A stretch of DNA of 64,000 bases, taken from assembly GCA_021811235.1 (NCBI GenBank), contig JAJZPG010000008.1, positions 51,972 to 115,971 of the forward strand, read 5' to 3'. The translations under genes and the position numbers were made by a program. Source of the stretch: Pseudomonadota bacterium (lineage in GTDB: Bacteria; Pseudomonadota; Gammaproteobacteria; Burkholderiales; Thiobacillaceae). The notes under the pieces are model-generated. The model was not told where the DNA came from. It worked only from the letters and a program-made list of their open reading frames with translations, and ran no database searches. Of the stretch, positions 18,847-29,069 are shown one piece after another (position 1 is the first letter of the stretch; every line of letters starts with the position of its first letter).

Positions 18847-20288
18847 AACACGCCGTCCGTCAAATCCACTTCGTCGGCATCGGCGGCGTAGGCATGAGCG
18901 GCATCGCCGAGGTGCTGCTCAACCTCGGCTACGCGGTCTCCGGCTCCGACCTGGCCGACAATGCGGTGACGCAGCGCCTGGCCAGGCTCGGCGCGCGCAT
19001 CCATCGCGGCCACGCGGCGGAGAACATTGCCGGCGCCGACGCGGTCGTCACCTCGACCGCGGTGCAGGAGACCAACCCCGAGGTCATCGCCGCGCGCGAG
19101 AAGAAGATCCCCATCGTGCCGCGCGCGCTGATGCTGGCCGAGCTGATGCGCCTGCGCCAGGGCATCGCGATCGCCGGCACCCACGGCAAGACCACCACCA
19201 CCAGCCTGGTCGCCAGCATCCTCGGCGAGGCCGGCATGGACCCGACCTACGTCATCGGCGGCAAGCTCACCGCCGCCGGCACCAACGCGCGGCTGGGTCA
19301 GGGCGACTTCCTGGTCGCCGAGGCCGACGAGTCGGATGCCTCCTTCCTGTACCTCACGCCGGTGATCGCCATCGTCACCAACATCGACGCCGATCACATG
19401 GACACTTATGGCCATGATTTCGAGCGCCTGAAACAGGCTTTCGTCGACTTCTGCCAGCGCCTGCCCTTCTACGGCATGGCGGTGCTGTGCATCGACGATC
19501 CCCATGTCAGGGAAATCCTGCCGCGCATCACCAAGCCGATCACCACCTACGGCTTCGACGAGAACGCGCAGGTGCGTGCGGTGAACCCTCGCTTCGAGGC
19601 CGGCCAGATGCATTTCACCGTCAAGCGCGAAGGCATGGCCGATCTCGACGTCATGCTCAACCATCCCGGCATGCACAACGTGCTGAACGCGCTGGCGGCG
19701 ATCGCGGTGGCGACCGAGGTCGGGGCCAGCGATGCGGCCATCGTCAAGGCGCTCGCCGAATTCCACGGCGTCGGCCGGCGTTTCCAGCGCTATGGCGAGC
19801 AGGAGGCCAAGGACGGCGGCAAGTACTGCCTGATCGACGATTACGGCCACCACCCGGTGGAGATGGCGGCGACGCTCGCCGCCGCGCGCGGCGCCTTCCC
19901 GGGCAGACGGCTGGTGCTGGTGTTCCAGCCGCACCGATTCACCCGGACTCGCGACTGCTTCGAGGATTTCGTGAGAGTGCTGTCGGAGACCGACGTGCTG
20001 GTGCTGACCGAGGTCTATCCCGCAGGCGAGGCGCCGATCGTCGCCGCCGACGGCCGCGCGCTGGCGCGCGCGGTGCGGGTGGCCGGCAAGGTCGAACCGG
20101 TGTTCGTCGAGAACGTCGCCGACGTGCCGGCCACGGTGCGCGATCTCGCGCAGGCCGGCGACGTCGTGCTGGTGATGGGCGCCGGCAGCATCGGCCAGGT
20201 GGCGCCGGTCTTGGGGCAGCACGATTCCGCAGCCGCCTCGGCGCCCGGTGGATCGCAATCCCCTTTGGGGGGCAAGCATGCGCCATGA
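18843..20288 (+). CDS. murC: UDP-MurNAc:L-alanine ligase
   Basis: 481 aa. [17 protein letters not shown] opens the UDP-binding domain; the ATP loop GTHGKTTT is at about residues 112-119, with EADESD and DDYGHHPVE as further family marks. It adds the first amino acid to UDP-MurNAc. The C-terminus carries an Ala/Gly/Ser-rich tail of about 20 residues after the family end ([13 protein letters not shown]), and the ribosome site for murB lies within this tail. Confidence 0.97.
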   Translation: MKHAVRQIHFVGIGGVGMSGIAEVLLNLGYAVSGSDLADNAVTQRLARLGARIHRGHAAENIAGADAVVTSTAVQETNPEVIAAREKKIPIVPRALMLAELMRLRQGIAIAGTHGKTTTTSLVASILGEAGMDPTYVIGGKLTAAGTNARLGQGDFLVAEADESDASFLYLTPVIAIVTNIDADHMDTYGHDFERLKQAFVDFCQRLPFYGMAVLCIDDPHVREILPRITKPITTYGFDENAQVRAVNPRFEAGQMHFTVKREGMADLDVMLNHPGMHNVLNALAAIAVATEVGASDAAIVKALAEFHGVGRRFQRYGEQEAKDGGKYCLIDDYGHHPVEMAATLAAARGAFPGRRLVLVFQPHRFTRTRDCFEDFVRVLSETDVLVLTEVYPAGEAPIVAADGRALARAVRVAGKVEPVFVENVADVPATVRDLAQAGDVVLVMGAGSIGQVAPVLGQHDSAAASAPGGSQSPLGGKHAP

Positions 20289-21252
20289 CTACCGCATGAG
20301 CGAGCTGGATCTCGGCGGCGGCGCCACCCAGGTGCTGCGCGGGCACCTGCTCTACAACGAGCCGATGAAGAAACACGTCTCCTGGCGTGCCGGCGGGGTG
20401 GCGCAGCGCGTCTACATTCCAGCCGACCTGGAAGACCTCATCTGGATGGTGCGTTCGGTGCCGGCACACGATGGCATCCACATGATCGGTCTCGGCAGCA
20501 ATCTGCTGGTGCGCGACGGCGGCGTGACCGGCGTGGTGATCCTGCTGCACGGCGTGCTGAAGAAGCTGGCGATCGAGAGCCGCACCCATGGCCTGCCGCC
20601 GGCACCGGAGGATGTCGACACCGCGCTGGTCTATGCCCAGGCCGGCGTCGCCTCGCCCAAGCTGGCGCGCTTCGCCGCCAATCACGATCTGGTCGGCGGC
20701 GAGTTCTGGGCCGGCATTCCCGGCACCGTCGGCGGAGCGATCGCGATGAACGCAGGCTGCTATGGCAGCGAGACCTGGGACAAGCTGGTGCAGGTGCAGA
20801 CGCTCGACCGCCAGGGCCAGCTGAACGAGCGGCTGCCGGACGAATACGTCACCGGCTACCGCCATGCGGCGCTGAAGCAGCCGCACGAGGAATGGTTCAT
20901 CGGCGGCTGGTTCCGCCTCGAAAAGGGCGACGGCGCCGCGTCGCGCGAGACGATCAAGGACCTGCTGAAAAAGCGCATCGCTTCGCAGCCGCTCAGCATG
21001 CCGAACGCCGGCTCGGTGTTCCGCAACCCGCCGGGCGATTACGCGGCACGCCTGATCGAAAGCTGCGGGCTGAAAGGCTACCGCATCGGCGACGCCCAGG
21101 TGTCGGAGAAGCATGCGAATTTCATCGTCAACCTCGGCCAAGCGACGGCGACCGATATCGAACGCCTCATCGAACATGTGGAAGACAGCGTGGAGGCGCG
21201 CACCAACGTGCGGCTGATCCGCGAAGTGCGAATTATTGGAGAACGGCAGTGA
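20278..21252 (+). CDS. murB: UDP-N-acetylenolpyruvoylglucosamine reductase
   Basis: A 324-aa FAD enzyme. The FAD-binding part has [12 protein letters not shown] and [18 protein letters not shown]; the substrate domain has [20 protein letters not shown], whose Ser is the proton donor, and [10 protein letters not shown] with the catalytic Glu. It reduces enolpyruvyl-UDP-GlcNAc to UDP-MurNAc. The AGSVFRNP spacing suggests the shorter type II form. I prefer the ATG at 20278, 11 bp inside murC, because TTTGGGGGG precedes it. The track's start at 20248 is an alternative; internal Met at residue 7 is another. Confidence 0.95.
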   Translation: MRHDYRMSELDLGGGATQVLRGHLLYNEPMKKHVSWRAGGVAQRVYIPADLEDLIWMVRSVPAHDGIHMIGLGSNLLVRDGGVTGVVILLHGVLKKLAIESRTHGLPPAPEDVDTALVYAQAGVASPKLARFAANHDLVGGEFWAGIPGTVGGAIAMNAGCYGSETWDKLVQVQTLDRQGQLNERLPDEYVTGYRHAALKQPHEEWFIGGWFRLEKGDGAASRETIKDLLKKRIASQPLSMPNAGSVFRNPPGDYAARLIESCGLKGYRIGDAQVSEKHANFIVNLGQATATDIERLIEHVEDSVEARTNVRLIREVRIIGERQ

Positions 21253-22178
21253 GCCCGCTTGAATCAGGTAAGAAATACGGGAAAGTTGCGGTGATGCTGG
21301 GCGGCACCTCGGCCGAGCGGCCGGTGTCGCTCAACAGCGGTGCCGCTGTGCTGGCGGCGCTGCAGCGGCAGGGCGTGGATGCGCACCCCTTCGACCCGGC
21401 CACCCGCAATCTGGGGGACCTCATCGGCGGCGAGTTCGACCGCGTCTTCATCGCCCTGCACGGGCGCTACGGCGAGGACGGCTGCATGCAGGGCGCGCTC
21501 GAACTGCTGAACATCCCCTATACCGGCAGCGGCGTGATGGCGTCGGCGATCGGCATGGACAAGTGGCGCACCAAGATGCTGTGGCGCGCGGGCGGCCTGC
21601 CGACGGCCGACTGGGAAATCCTCGCGGCGGACAGCGATTTCGCCGCGGTGGAAAAGAAGCTCGGCCTGCCGATCTTCGTCAAGCCGGCGCGCGAGGGATC
21701 CAGCATCGGCATGAGCAAGGTGACCGAGCCCGGCACGCTGAAGGCGGCGTACGCAACCGCCGCCGAGCACGACGCGCTGGTGCTGGCGGAAAAATTCATC
21801 GACGGTGCCGAGTTCACCGTCGGCATCCTCGGCGATACCGCGCTGCCGCTGATCCGGCTGGAGCCCGCCAAGGAGAAGGCCTTCTACGATTTCGAGGCCA
21901 AGTACCTGCGCAACGACACCCGGTATCACTGTCCGGCCGGCCTGCCGGAGGCACAGGAAATGGCGCTGAGGAAGCTCGCGCTCGACGCCTTCCGCCTGAT
22001 CGGCGGGCGCGGCTGGGGCCGCGTCGACGTGATGACCGACAGCCACGGCAAACCTTACCTGCTGGAGGCGAACACCTCGCCCGGCATGACCGACCACAGC
22101 CTGGTGCCGATGGCGGCGCGCGTCGCCGGCATGGATTTCGACGCCCTGTGCCTGAAGATCCTGGAGCAGACCCTGTGA
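21249..22178 (+). CDS. ddlB: D-alanine-D-alanine ligase
   Basis: A 309-aa ATP-grasp enzyme. Motifs are [51 protein letters not shown], and the C-terminal metal-binding [16 protein letters not shown]. It makes the D-Ala-D-Ala used by MurF. The GTG at 21249 overlaps the murB stop (GTGA). The track's 428-aa ORF is the same frame read back through murB. Its place between murB and ftsQ fits the DdlB paralogue of the dcw cluster. Confidence 0.96.
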   Translation: MSPLESGKKYGKVAVMLGGTSAERPVSLNSGAAVLAALQRQGVDAHPFDPATRNLGDLIGGEFDRVFIALHGRYGEDGCMQGALELLNIPYTGSGVMASAIGMDKWRTKMLWRAGGLPTADWEILAADSDFAAVEKKLGLPIFVKPAREGSSIGMSKVTEPGTLKAAYATAAEHDALVLAEKFIDGAEFTVGILGDTALPLIRLEPAKEKAFYDFEAKYLRNDTRYHCPAGLPEAQEMALRKLALDAFRLIGGRGWGRVDVMTDSHGKPYLLEANTSPGMTDHSLVPMAARVAGMDFDALCLKILEQTL

Positions 22179-22969
22179 CGTCTCCCGAGCTCGCCGCCCA
22201 TCCGCTGACCCAGGTCGCCCGCGTGCTGACCTGGGGCGCGCTCGGCCTGCTCGCCTACGGCGCGGCCAGCTGGGTGGTGGCGCAGCCGTGGTTCGCGCTC
22301 ACCACGCTGGAGGTGAAGACCCCGGTGGCGCACGTCACCGAGGCGCAGATCCGGCTGGTCGCCGAGCGCCAGGTGCGCGGCACCTTCTTTACCGTCGACC
22401 TCGAACGCGTGCGCGAGAGCCTGGAAAAGCTGCCGTGGGTGCGCGAGGCGCGGGTCGAGCGGCGCTGGCCCGACACCCTGGTGGTGTCGCTCGCCGAGCA
22501 CGTGCCGCTGGCGCGCTGGAACGACGACGCGCTGGTGGACAAGACGGGCGAGGTGTTCGTCGCTGCGGCCTCAGGCAAGCTGCCGCGGCTGCTGGGGCCC
22601 GAAGACAGCGCGGCCGAAGTGGTGGCCGCCTACCGGCGTCACCAGGCCGCGCTCGCGCCGCTCGGCATGCGCATCGAGGAACTGCGGCTGACACCGCGCC
22701 GTGCCTGGCGCATGCGGCTCGACACCGGCATGACGCTCGCGCTCGGACGCGACAGGACCGACGCGCGGCTGGCGCGCTTCGTCGAACTCTATCCGCGCCT
22801 GTTCGGCGCGCGCCCGGCAGACGACGGCGAGGTCGTCGCCGCGGTCGCCCCCGTCACGGTCGACCTCCGTTATCCGGACGGCTTTGCCGTCCGCATGCCC
22901 GACAACCGCATGCCGGCCAGCTTTGAAACGCAGGCGCCGGCCGCCCCCAGCAAACCGAGTACAACATGA
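22175..22969 (+). CDS. ftsQ: Cell division protein FtsQ
   Basis: A 264-aa bitopic protein. One membrane segment (about 15-35) is followed by a POTRA domain, whose mark [34 protein letters not shown] is well conserved, and a beta domain that contacts FtsB. It recruits FtsLB and later division proteins. The GTG at 22175 overlaps the ddlB stop by 4 bp. The track's longer ORF is the frame read through ddlB. A low-complexity Ala/Pro tail ends the protein. Confidence 0.95.
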   Translation: MTSPELAAHPLTQVARVLTWGALGLLAYGAASWVVAQPWFALTTLEVKTPVAHVTEAQIRLVAERQVRGTFFTVDLERVRESLEKLPWVREARVERRWPDTLVVSLAEHVPLARWNDDALVDKTGEVFVAAASGKLPRLLGPEDSAAEVVAAYRRHQAALAPLGMRIEELRLTPRRAWRMRLDTGMTLALGRDRTDARLARFVELYPRLFGARPADDGEVVAAVAPVTVDLRYPDGFAVRMPDNRMPASFETQAPAAPSKPSTT

Positions 22970-22981
22970 GTGCCATGCAAC

Positions 22982-24217
22982 ATGAGTAAGCCAAGAGACC
23001 CCAAAAACCTGGTCGTCGGTCTCGACATCGGAACCTCCAAGATCGTCTGCATCGTCGCCGAAATCAACGACGAAGGCACGCTCGACATCATCGGCATGGG
23101 CACGCATCCCTCGCGCGGCCTGCGCCGCGGCGTGGTGGTCAACATCGAGGCCACGGTCAACGCCATCCAGCGCGCGCTGGAAGAGGCCGAGCTGATGGCC
23201 GACTGCAAGATCCGCGAGGTGTATACCGGCATCGCCGGCAGCCACATCAAGAGCTTCAACTCGCACGGCATGTTCGCCATCAAGGACAAGGAAATCAGCC
23301 AGATGGACGTCGACCGCGTGGTGGAGACCGCGCGTGCGGTCAACATCCCGACCGACCAGCAGATCCTGCACACCATTCCGCAGGAGTTCATCGTCGACGG
23401 CCAGGAGGACGTGCGCGACCCGCTCGGCATGAGCGCGGTGCGCCTGGAAGTGAAGGTGCACATCGTCACCGGCGCGGTGTCGGCGGCGCAGAACATCATC
23501 AAGTGCGTGCGCCGCTGCGGGCTCGAGGTCGGCGACCTGGTGCTGCAGCCGCTCGCCTCGGCGATGGCGGTGCTCACCGAGGACGAGAAGGAGCTCGGCG
23601 TGTGCCTGGTCGACATCGGCGGCGGCACCACCGACATCGCCGTGTTCACCGGCGGCGCGATCCGCCACACCGCGGTGATTCCGGTGGCGGGCGACCAGGT
23701 CAACAACGACATCGCGGTGGCGCTGCGCACCCCGCCGAAGGAAGCCGAGGACATCAAGATCCAGTACGGCTGCGCGTTGCGCCAACTGGCCGACGCCCGC
23801 GACATGATCGAAGTGCCCGGCATCGGCGACCGTCCGCCACGCACGCTGTCGAGGCAGACGCTGGCCGAATTCATCGAGCCGCGCATGGAGGAACTGTATT
23901 CGCTGGTGCAGGCCGAACTGCGCCGCAGCGGATTCGAGGAACTGCTGTCGTCCGGCATCGTCATCACCGGCGGCTCGGCGGCGATGCAGGGCATGGTCGA
24001 ACTCGGCGAGGAAGTCTTCCACATGCCGGTGCGTCTCGGCTGGCCGCGTTACGAAGGGGGGCTTGCCGAGGTGATGCACAACCCGCGCTACGCGACCTGC
24101 ATGGGGCTGTTGATGGCCGGCCTGGAAGCGCGCGGGCGCGATGCACCGAAGCTGTCGGGTAGCAGCTTCAAGGACATTCTTGAACGCATGAAGAGCTGGT
24201 TCAAGGGGAATTTCTGA
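22982..24217 (+). CDS. ftsA: Cell division protein FtsA
   Basis: 411 aa, actin fold. The phosphate-binding VVGLDIGTSKIVCIVAEI, the 1C domain (residues about 85-160), CLVDIGGGTTDIAVF, and VITGGSAAMQGMVEL are present, and the C-terminus ends in an amphipathic membrane-targeting helix (FKDILERMKSWFKGNF). It tethers FtsZ to the membrane. The ATG at 22982 lies 12 bp after the ftsQ stop; the track's GTG at 22970 adds four unconserved residues. A 10-bp direct repeat, CAACATGAGT, spans the junction (22962-22971 and 22978-22987). Confidence 0.96.
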   Translation: MSKPRDPKNLVVGLDIGTSKIVCIVAEINDEGTLDIIGMGTHPSRGLRRGVVVNIEATVNAIQRALEEAELMADCKIREVYTGIAGSHIKSFNSHGMFAIKDKEISQMDVDRVVETARAVNIPTDQQILHTIPQEFIVDGQEDVRDPLGMSAVRLEVKVHIVTGAVSAAQNIIKCVRRCGLEVGDLVLQPLASAMAVLTEDEKELGVCLVDIGGGTTDIAVFTGGAIRHTAVIPVAGDQVNNDIAVALRTPPKEAEDIKIQYGCALRQLADARDMIEVPGIGDRPPRTLSRQTLAEFIEPRMEELYSLVQAELRRSGFEELLSSGIVITGGSAAMQGMVELGEEVFHMPVRLGWPRYEGGLAEVMHNPRYATCMGLLMAGLEARGRDAPKLSGSSFKDILERMKSWFKGNF

Positions 24218-24337
24218 CGTTGCCCCGAGCGACGTCGAAACGGAATTTGGCGGTAGTGCCCGATGTGCACGCATCGAGGCAGACACGCCAATGATTTTTG
24301 AGTGTGGTTTTTTGATTGGGCAAAAGAGGAGAGCAAG

Positions 24338-25483
24338 ATGTTTGAACTGATGGATGTGGATACCCAGGATGCGGTGATCAAGGTGATCGGGGTGGGCGGC
24401 TGCGGCGGCAATGCGGTCGATCACATGATCGCCTCGGGCTTGAACGGCGTGGAGTTCATCGCCGTCAACACCGACGCGCAGGCGCTCAAGCGCAACCAGG
24501 CCAGGATCCAGCTGCAGCTGGGCAACGGCGTGACCAAGGGCCTCGGCGCCGGCGCCAACCCCGACGTCGGCCGCGAAGCCGCGCTGGAAGACCGCGAGCG
24601 CATCGCCGAGCTGATCGACGGCGCCGACATGCTGTTCATCACCGCCGGCATGGGCGGCGGCACCGGCACCGGCGCCGCCCCGGTGGTCGCCGAAGTCGCC
24701 AAGGAGCTCGGCATCCTCACCGTCGCGGTCGTCACCAAGCCCTTCATGTTCGAAGGCAAGCGCGTGCGCGCCGCCAACGCCGGCATCGAGGCGCTCTCCC
24801 GCCACGTCGACTCGCTGATCATCATCCCCAACGAAAAACTGATGCAGGTGCTGGGTGACGACGTCTCCATGCTCGACGCCTTCAAGGCCGCCAACAACGT
24901 GCTGCACGGCGCGGTCGGCGGCATCGCCGAGGTCATCAACTGCCCCGGCCTGGTCAACGTCGACTTCGCCGACGTGCGCACCGTGATGAGCGAAATGGGC
25001 ATGGCGATGATGGGCTCGGCCCAGGCCAGCGGCGACAACCGCGCGCGCATCGCCGCCGAACAGGCCGTCGCAAGTCCCTTGTTGGAAGACGTCAACCTCG
25101 CCGGCGCACGTGGCGTGCTGGTCAACATCACCGCCTCGTCCACCGTCAAGATGAAGGAAATCCACGAGGTGATGAACACCATCAAGGCGTTCACCGCGGA
25201 GGAAGCCACCGTCATCGTCGGCCAGGTGCTCGACGACACCATGGAAGACAGCCTGCGCGTCACCATGGTCGCCACAGGCCTCGGCAACCCGGTTGCGCGC
25301 CAGCAGCCCAAGCCGATGCAGATCATCCGCACCGGTACCGACGATGCGCCGATGATGGTGGGCGGCAGCGAGGAACTGCCCAGCGTGATGACCAGCCGCC
25401 GCAGCCGCACCATCCAGGCGATGGCCGATTCCGGCATCGATACCCTGGACATCCCGGCCTTCCTGCGCAAGCAGGCGGACTGA
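24338..25483 (+). CDS. ftsZ: Cell division GTPase FtsZ
   Basis: A 381-aa tubulin homologue. [15 protein letters not shown] binds nucleotide, the GGGTGTG tubulin signature is at about residues 105-111, and [11 protein letters not shown] includes the T7 loop region. The conserved C-terminal peptide [13 protein letters not shown] binds FtsA and ZipA. The ATG at 24338 follows GAGGAGAG; the track's earlier start has no support. The 120-bp gap after ftsA holds a small hairpin (CGATG-TGCACG-CATCG) and could contain a ftsZ promoter, but no hexamers stand out. This is the first non-overlapping junction in the cluster. Confidence 0.98.
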   Translation: MFELMDVDTQDAVIKVIGVGGCGGNAVDHMIASGLNGVEFIAVNTDAQALKRNQARIQLQLGNGVTKGLGAGANPDVGREAALEDRERIAELIDGADMLFITAGMGGGTGTGAAPVVAEVAKELGILTVAVVTKPFMFEGKRVRAANAGIEALSRHVDSLIIIPNEKLMQVLGDDVSMLDAFKAANNVLHGAVGGIAEVINCPGLVNVDFADVRTVMSEMGMAMMGSAQASGDNRARIAAEQAVASPLLEDVNLAGARGVLVNITASSTVKMKEIHEVMNTIKAFTAEEATVIVGQVLDDTMEDSLRVTMVATGLGNPVARQQPKPMQIIRTGTDDAPMMVGGSEELPSVMTSRRSRTIQAMADSGIDTLDIPAFLRKQAD

Positions 25484-25506
25484 GTGTGGTCGTTGCTGCA
25501 TACGAT

Positions 25507-25533
25507 TCCACATGGGCGTCAGCCCATAGTGGA
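25507..25533 (+). other. Imperfect hairpin after ftsZ
   Basis: TCCACATGGGC and GCCCATAGTGGA form an 11-bp stem with one bulged base and a four-base loop, 23 bp after the ftsZ stop. No T-run follows directly, so it may stabilise the ftsZ 3' end rather than terminate. A second weak stem-loop (AGTCC-TTTA-GGGCT) comes shortly after. Confidence 0.4.
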
Positions 25534-25666
25534 TCGGAGTCCTTTAGGGCTTTGGCGGCTTTACAACCACGGTCTGCCCCTTGCGGGTGGAGCGGGTGAA
25601 CCGTTCGAACGGGGGGCGGTCACATCCAGGTCTCCGCACGAATGGCGGCCGGCCCGCGCGACCGGC

Positions 25667-25672
25667 TAAAAT
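25667..25672 (+). promoter_or_regulatory. Candidate -10 box for lpxC, 6 nt before the ATG
   Basis: TAAAAT is followed by AGCGAC and then the lpxC ATG, with no Shine-Dalgarno sequence in the 25 bases upstream. Transcription would begin at or next to the ATG. No -35 is clear. Confidence 0.45.
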
Positions 25673-25678
25673 AGCGAC

Positions 25679-26593
25679 ATGATCAAGCAACGCACCCTGA
25701 AAACGCCGGTCAAGGCGACCGGCGTCGGCCTGCATTCCGGCGTCAAGGTCGAGATGACCCTGCGCCCGGCCGGCCCCGACACCGGCATCGTGTTCCGGCG
25801 CATGGACCTCGATCCGCCCGCCGAACTCAAGGCCGACCCCTATCTCGTCACCGACACCCGGCTGTGCTCGATGCTCGAGTCCGGCCCCGCCAAGGTGGCC
25901 ACCGTCGAACACCTGATGTCCGCGCTTGCGGGCCTCGGCATCGACAACCTGCTGGTCGACCTCACCGGCCCCGAAATTCCCATCATGGACGGCTCCGCGG
26001 CGCCGTTCGTGTTCCTGCTGCAGTCCGCCGGCATCGTCGAGCAGGATGCGCTCAAGAAGTACGTTCGCATCACCCGGCCGATCGAAGTGCGCGACGGCGA
26101 CAAGTGGGCGCGCTTCGTGCCGCACGACGGCTTCAAGGTCGAGTTCACCATCGACTTCAAGCATCCCGTGTTCGACCGCAGCGGCAAGACCGTCAGCATC
26201 GACTTCGCCGACAACGCCTACACCAAGGAAGTCGCGCGCGCCCGCACCTTCGGCTTCATGCACGAGGTCGAATACCTGCGCAACCAGGGCCTCGCACTCG
26301 GCGGTTCGCTCGACAACGCCATCGTCATGGACGAATACCGCGTGCTCAATCAGGACGGCCTGCGCTACGACGACGAGTTCGTGAAGCACAAGGTGCTCGA
26401 CGCCATCGGCGACCTCTACCTGCTGGGTCATCCCATCATCGGCGCCTTCGAAGCCTACAAGTCCGGCCACGCGCTCAACAACGCCCTGCTGCGCGAACTG
26501 CTGCAGCACCAGGAGTCGTGGGAGTTCGTCAGCTTCCAGCACGAGGAAGAGGTGCCCCCCGCCTTCGTCCGGCTGCATCCCCTCGCTGCATGA
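25679..26593 (+). CDS. lpxC: UDP-3-O-acyl-N-acetylglucosamine deacetylase
   Basis: 304 aa, the family length. Zinc ligands are H78 in VEHLMSAL, H237 and D241 in [10 protein letters not shown]; the general-base Glu is E77 and H264 (SGHALNN) is the catalytic His. It commits the pathway to lipid A in the cytoplasm, so the cell is a Gram-negative LPS producer. It sits at the end of the dcw cluster as in E. coli but has its own 195-bp upstream region with a -10 box. Its TGA overlaps the next start codon by 4 bp. Confidence 0.97.
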   Translation: MIKQRTLKTPVKATGVGLHSGVKVEMTLRPAGPDTGIVFRRMDLDPPAELKADPYLVTDTRLCSMLESGPAKVATVEHLMSALAGLGIDNLLVDLTGPEIPIMDGSAAPFVFLLQSAGIVEQDALKKYVRITRPIEVRDGDKWARFVPHDGFKVEFTIDFKHPVFDRSGKTVSIDFADNAYTKEVARARTFGFMHEVEYLRNQGLALGGSLDNAIVMDEYRVLNQDGLRYDDEFVKHKVLDAIGDLYLLGHPIIGAFEAYKSGHALNNALLRELLQHQESWEFVSFQHEEEVPPAFVRLHPLAA

Positions 26594-26772
26594 TCGTCCT
26601 CCGCCTGCTGATCGTCGCCGTGCTCATTGCCGTGGCGGCGCTCGGTCTGGCGTGGCTGTTCACCGGCAACCGTCAATACCTCGCATACATCGGCCGCGTG
26701 CTGCGCTTCGCGCTGGTCGTCGGTCTCATCGCCGCACTGCTCTATGTGGTGGAGCGGGTGGTGTTGCGGTGA
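26590..26772 (+). CDS. Small two-helix membrane protein
   Basis: 60 aa, missed as an independent ORF in the track. It starts [24 protein letters not shown], then a short polar loop ([12 protein letters not shown]) and a second helix ([19 protein letters not shown]). Its ATG overlaps the lpxC stop (ATGA), so it is probably translated with lpxC. It has no catalytic residues and no name that I recognise. The coupling to lpxC suggests an envelope role, but that is inference. Confidence 0.65.
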   Translation: MIVLRLLIVAVLIAVAALGLAWLFTGNRQYLAYIGRVLRFALVVGLIAALLYVVERVVLR

Positions 26773-26836
26773 GTCGCGGATGAACACTTTGTGTCGGGCG
26801 GCATGATCGCGCTCTCCTGACTCATCGGAGGACCCT

Positions 26837-27202
26837 ATGGCCAAGTCCACTGCCACCTACTGGAACGCATTCAGTGCGGAAGCCCAAAAATACTGGACCC
26901 CTATCAAGGGGCTGGAGAGCATGGCCGAGGAACTGACGCTGAGTATCGACGGGGAAACCGGCGAGTACACCCGATTGACCCGTTTTCTTCCGGGCGCGGA
27001 TACGGCGGCCTTCGGCGGCAAGGCGCATCCGTATCCTGAAGAAGTATTCATCGTCAGTGGCCGCCTGTACGACAGTGCGTTTGAAATGTGGCTTGAGACG
27101 GGGCACTACGCCAGCCGACCCCCTGGAGAACGTCATGGGCCGTTCAAGACCGATGTCGGGTGCGTCGTGCTGGAAGTGTCGTTCCCCGGCCGCATTGATT
27201 GA
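26837..27202 (+). CDS. Cupin-domain protein, ChrR-like
   Basis: 121 aa. A single cupin barrel: the first motif is weakly formed by KAHPYPEEVFIVSGRLYD (about 58-75), and the second is PPGERHGPFKTDVGCVVLEV (about 95-115). Possible metal ligands are H59, E63 and H100. It resembles the cupin part of ChrR anti-sigma-like proteins without their N-terminal zinc domain, so small-molecule binding or dioxygenase activity is as likely as regulation. The start follows GGAGG with good spacing. It is monocistronic. Confidence 0.75.
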   Translation: MAKSTATYWNAFSAEAQKYWTPIKGLESMAEELTLSIDGETGEYTRLTRFLPGADTAAFGGKAHPYPEEVFIVSGRLYDSAFEMWLETGHYASRPPGERHGPFKTDVGCVVLEVSFPGRID

Positions 27203-27275
27203 CGAAAGAATCGCCCGGCCCCGGGCCCGAACGGGCCATGCCCGCACATCACCTTGTCATGGCCTGACGGCACAT

Positions 27276-27297
27276 TCCCCTGACTTTTGTCGGGGGA
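27276..27297 (+). promoter_or_regulatory. Hairpin covering the ribosome site of the PEP-CTERM gene
   Basis: TCCCCTGAC (27276-27284) pairs with GTCGGGGGA (27289-27297), one G-U pair, with a TTTT loop. The right arm contains the only Shine-Dalgarno-like sequence (GGGGGA), ending 3 bp before the GTG. Folded RNA would hide the ribosome site. Confidence 0.5.
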
Positions 27298-27300
27298 GTC

Positions 27301-27912
27301 GTGGTCGTGCGCAAATGGATTCGTGTCTTGACGCTGGCGTTCCCACTGGGCGCGGCCTTCCCTTCGATGGCCACGACCATCACGGGCTCGGAGGGTGCGC
27401 TCGCGCCCGCCACTGACTTTACCCTGCCTTACCGCGCCGGCGGCATCTTCGACTTCTCGACGATCGATATTGGCGCGGGCATCACGCTCCGTTTCGATCC
27501 GCAGTGGCAGAACGTGACCTTGCTGTCCCTGGGCGATGTCCTGGTCGCTGGGAAGATCGACGCCACCGGCATCCGACTTTCAATGGAAACGCCGGGGCAG
27601 TTTGCGCTGACGGGCACGATTGTGGCGGACAGCCTTGCGCTGAGGGCGGGCGGCATGCTGCTGGCGGGCGATGTGGCAGTCGGCCCCGGAACGGTCGGCG
27701 CAGGTTCGTGTCTCGGTGTCGCTGGCGGGTGTACGCCTCGGATATCGCTCGAGGACCTCCCGCTTCTCCCGCATGGCGTGTTGTTGCAGCCCAGAGGCGA
27801 CATAAGCCTCGTATCGGGCTGGCGCGTCTTCGCCGTGCCCGAGCCCGCGACGTCATGGTTGTTGGCATTGCTGCTGCCAGCGCTGATGTTTCATGGCCGC
27901 AAACGCACCTGA
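27301..27912 (+). CDS. PEP-CTERM sorted secreted protein
   Basis: 203 aa starting with GTG. A signal peptide (RVLTLAFPLGAAFPSMA) precedes a beta-rich body with repeated short motifs (LSLGDVLVAGKIDA, TIVADSLALRAGGMLLAGDVAV). The C-terminus VPEPATSWLLALLLPALM plus a basic end is a PEP-CTERM signal: the PEP box, a membrane helix and Arg/Lys. Exosortase (EpsH/XrtA) normally cleaves this and releases the protein into the envelope or matrix. No exosortase is in the window. The body is not a family I can name. A GTG two codons downstream is an alternative start. Confidence 0.8.
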   Translation: MVVRKWIRVLTLAFPLGAAFPSMATTITGSEGALAPATDFTLPYRAGGIFDFSTIDIGAGITLRFDPQWQNVTLLSLGDVLVAGKIDATGIRLSMETPGQFALTGTIVADSLALRAGGMLLAGDVAVGPGTVGAGSCLGVAGGCTPRISLEDLPLLPHGVLLQPRGDISLVSGWRVFAVPEPATSWLLALLLPALMFHGRKRT

Positions 27913-28107
27913 GGCCGGGCCCGGATAATCGCACCCAGGGGGCAGGCTTCGGGGCATCGTTGGCAGCGAGCGCTTGCCGCTGGCAAGCGAAAGGCGGGCT
28001 GACACTGCTGCGGGGGCATACGCCATCCGTCCGGGGCTGGCCGTTCGGCCTGCACGACTTCCGGCCATAATGGCACGCATCCCAACGCGTCCCACTCCTG
28101 CCTGCCG

Positions 28108-28968
28108 ATGCGTCGTTCCCGTGTGCTGCTGCTGACGCTGATCGCCCTGATCGCGTTCGCGGCCAACTCCATCCTCTGCCGTCTGGCGTTCGAACGCTCG
28201 GACATCGATGCGGCGAGTTTCACGTCGATCCGTCTGGTTTCGGGCGCGCTTGCCCTGTGGCTGATCGTCGCGCTGCGCCGGGATGTGCGCGGCATCGGCG
28301 GCAGCTGGCCATCTGCGTTTGCGCTGTTCGCCTACGCGGCCGCATTTTCCTTTGCCTATGTGTCGTTGCCGACCGGCGTCGGGGCATTGCTGCTGTTCGG
28401 GGCGGTGCAGGCGACGATGATTTTCGCCGGGCTGCGCGCCGGTGAACGCCTGGGCAGGCGGCAGGGGGCGGGACTGGCGCTGGCCTTGGGCGGACTGGGC
28501 TATCTGCTGATGCCGGGGTTCGCGGCACCAGCACTCGGCGGTTCGCTGCTGATGCTCGCTGCCGGCATCGCATGGGGCGTGTATTCGCTGCGCGGGCGGG
28601 GTACGGCCGATCCGCTCGGCGCGACGGCAGGCAACTTCCTGCGTGCCGTGCCGCTGGCCTTGGGCGCGAGCGTAGCCGCGTTGCCGGGAATGCAGCCCGA
28701 TGTCGCCGGTGCCGGCTATGCGGTGCTGTCGGGCGCGCTGGCTTCCGGTGCGGGCTATGCCGTGTGGTACGCAGCCTTGCGCGGCCTGACCGCCACCCAC
28801 GCGGCGACGGTACAGCTGAGCGTGCCGGTGATCGCGGCGGCGGGCGGCACCGTACTGCTCGGCGAGCCGGTCACACTGAGGCTGGTGTTCGCCTCGATCG
28901 CGATTCTGGGCGGCATTGCGCTGGTGGTGTTCGGCCGTCGGCAAGCCGGCCCTTCGCGCGCGACATAA
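28108..28968 (+). CDS. EamA/DMT-superfamily permease
   Basis: 286 aa with ten predicted membrane helices in two EamA repeats (about 5-130 and 145-275). Typical repeat ends are LLLFGAVQATMIFAGL and GGTVLLGEPVTLRLVFASIAILGGIALVV. These transporters export amino acids, nucleosides or other metabolites; the substrate cannot be told. The start ATG lacks a strong ribosome site. It stands alone: 195 bp upstream contain nothing else recognisable, and a FecR-like gene follows after 101 bp. Confidence 0.88.
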   Translation: MRRSRVLLLTLIALIAFAANSILCRLAFERSDIDAASFTSIRLVSGALALWLIVALRRDVRGIGGSWPSAFALFAYAAAFSFAYVSLPTGVGALLLFGAVQATMIFAGLRAGERLGRRQGAGLALALGGLGYLLMPGFAAPALGGSLLMLAAGIAWGVYSLRGRGTADPLGATAGNFLRAVPLALGASVAALPGMQPDVAGAGYAVLSGALASGAGYAVWYAALRGLTATHAATVQLSVPVIAAAGGTVLLGEPVTLRLVFASIAILGGIALVVFGRRQAGPSRAT

Positions 28969-29069
28969 ATCTCTTTCCCTTCCTGCCGTCCCGGATGGCT
29001 ATAAAGATAAGCGGGCGTTCAGCTTCTTCGCCCGATTTGTCTGCGGCTCTGTCTGCCATTGGAGGCCCC

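Noticed and set aside
18504-20279. 591-aa minus frame across murG/murC
   Set aside because: Shadow; lies wholly under two well-supported genes.
24218-24337. ftsZ-specific promoter in the ftsA-ftsZ gap
   Set aside because: No convincing -35/-10 pair; only a small hairpin is visible.
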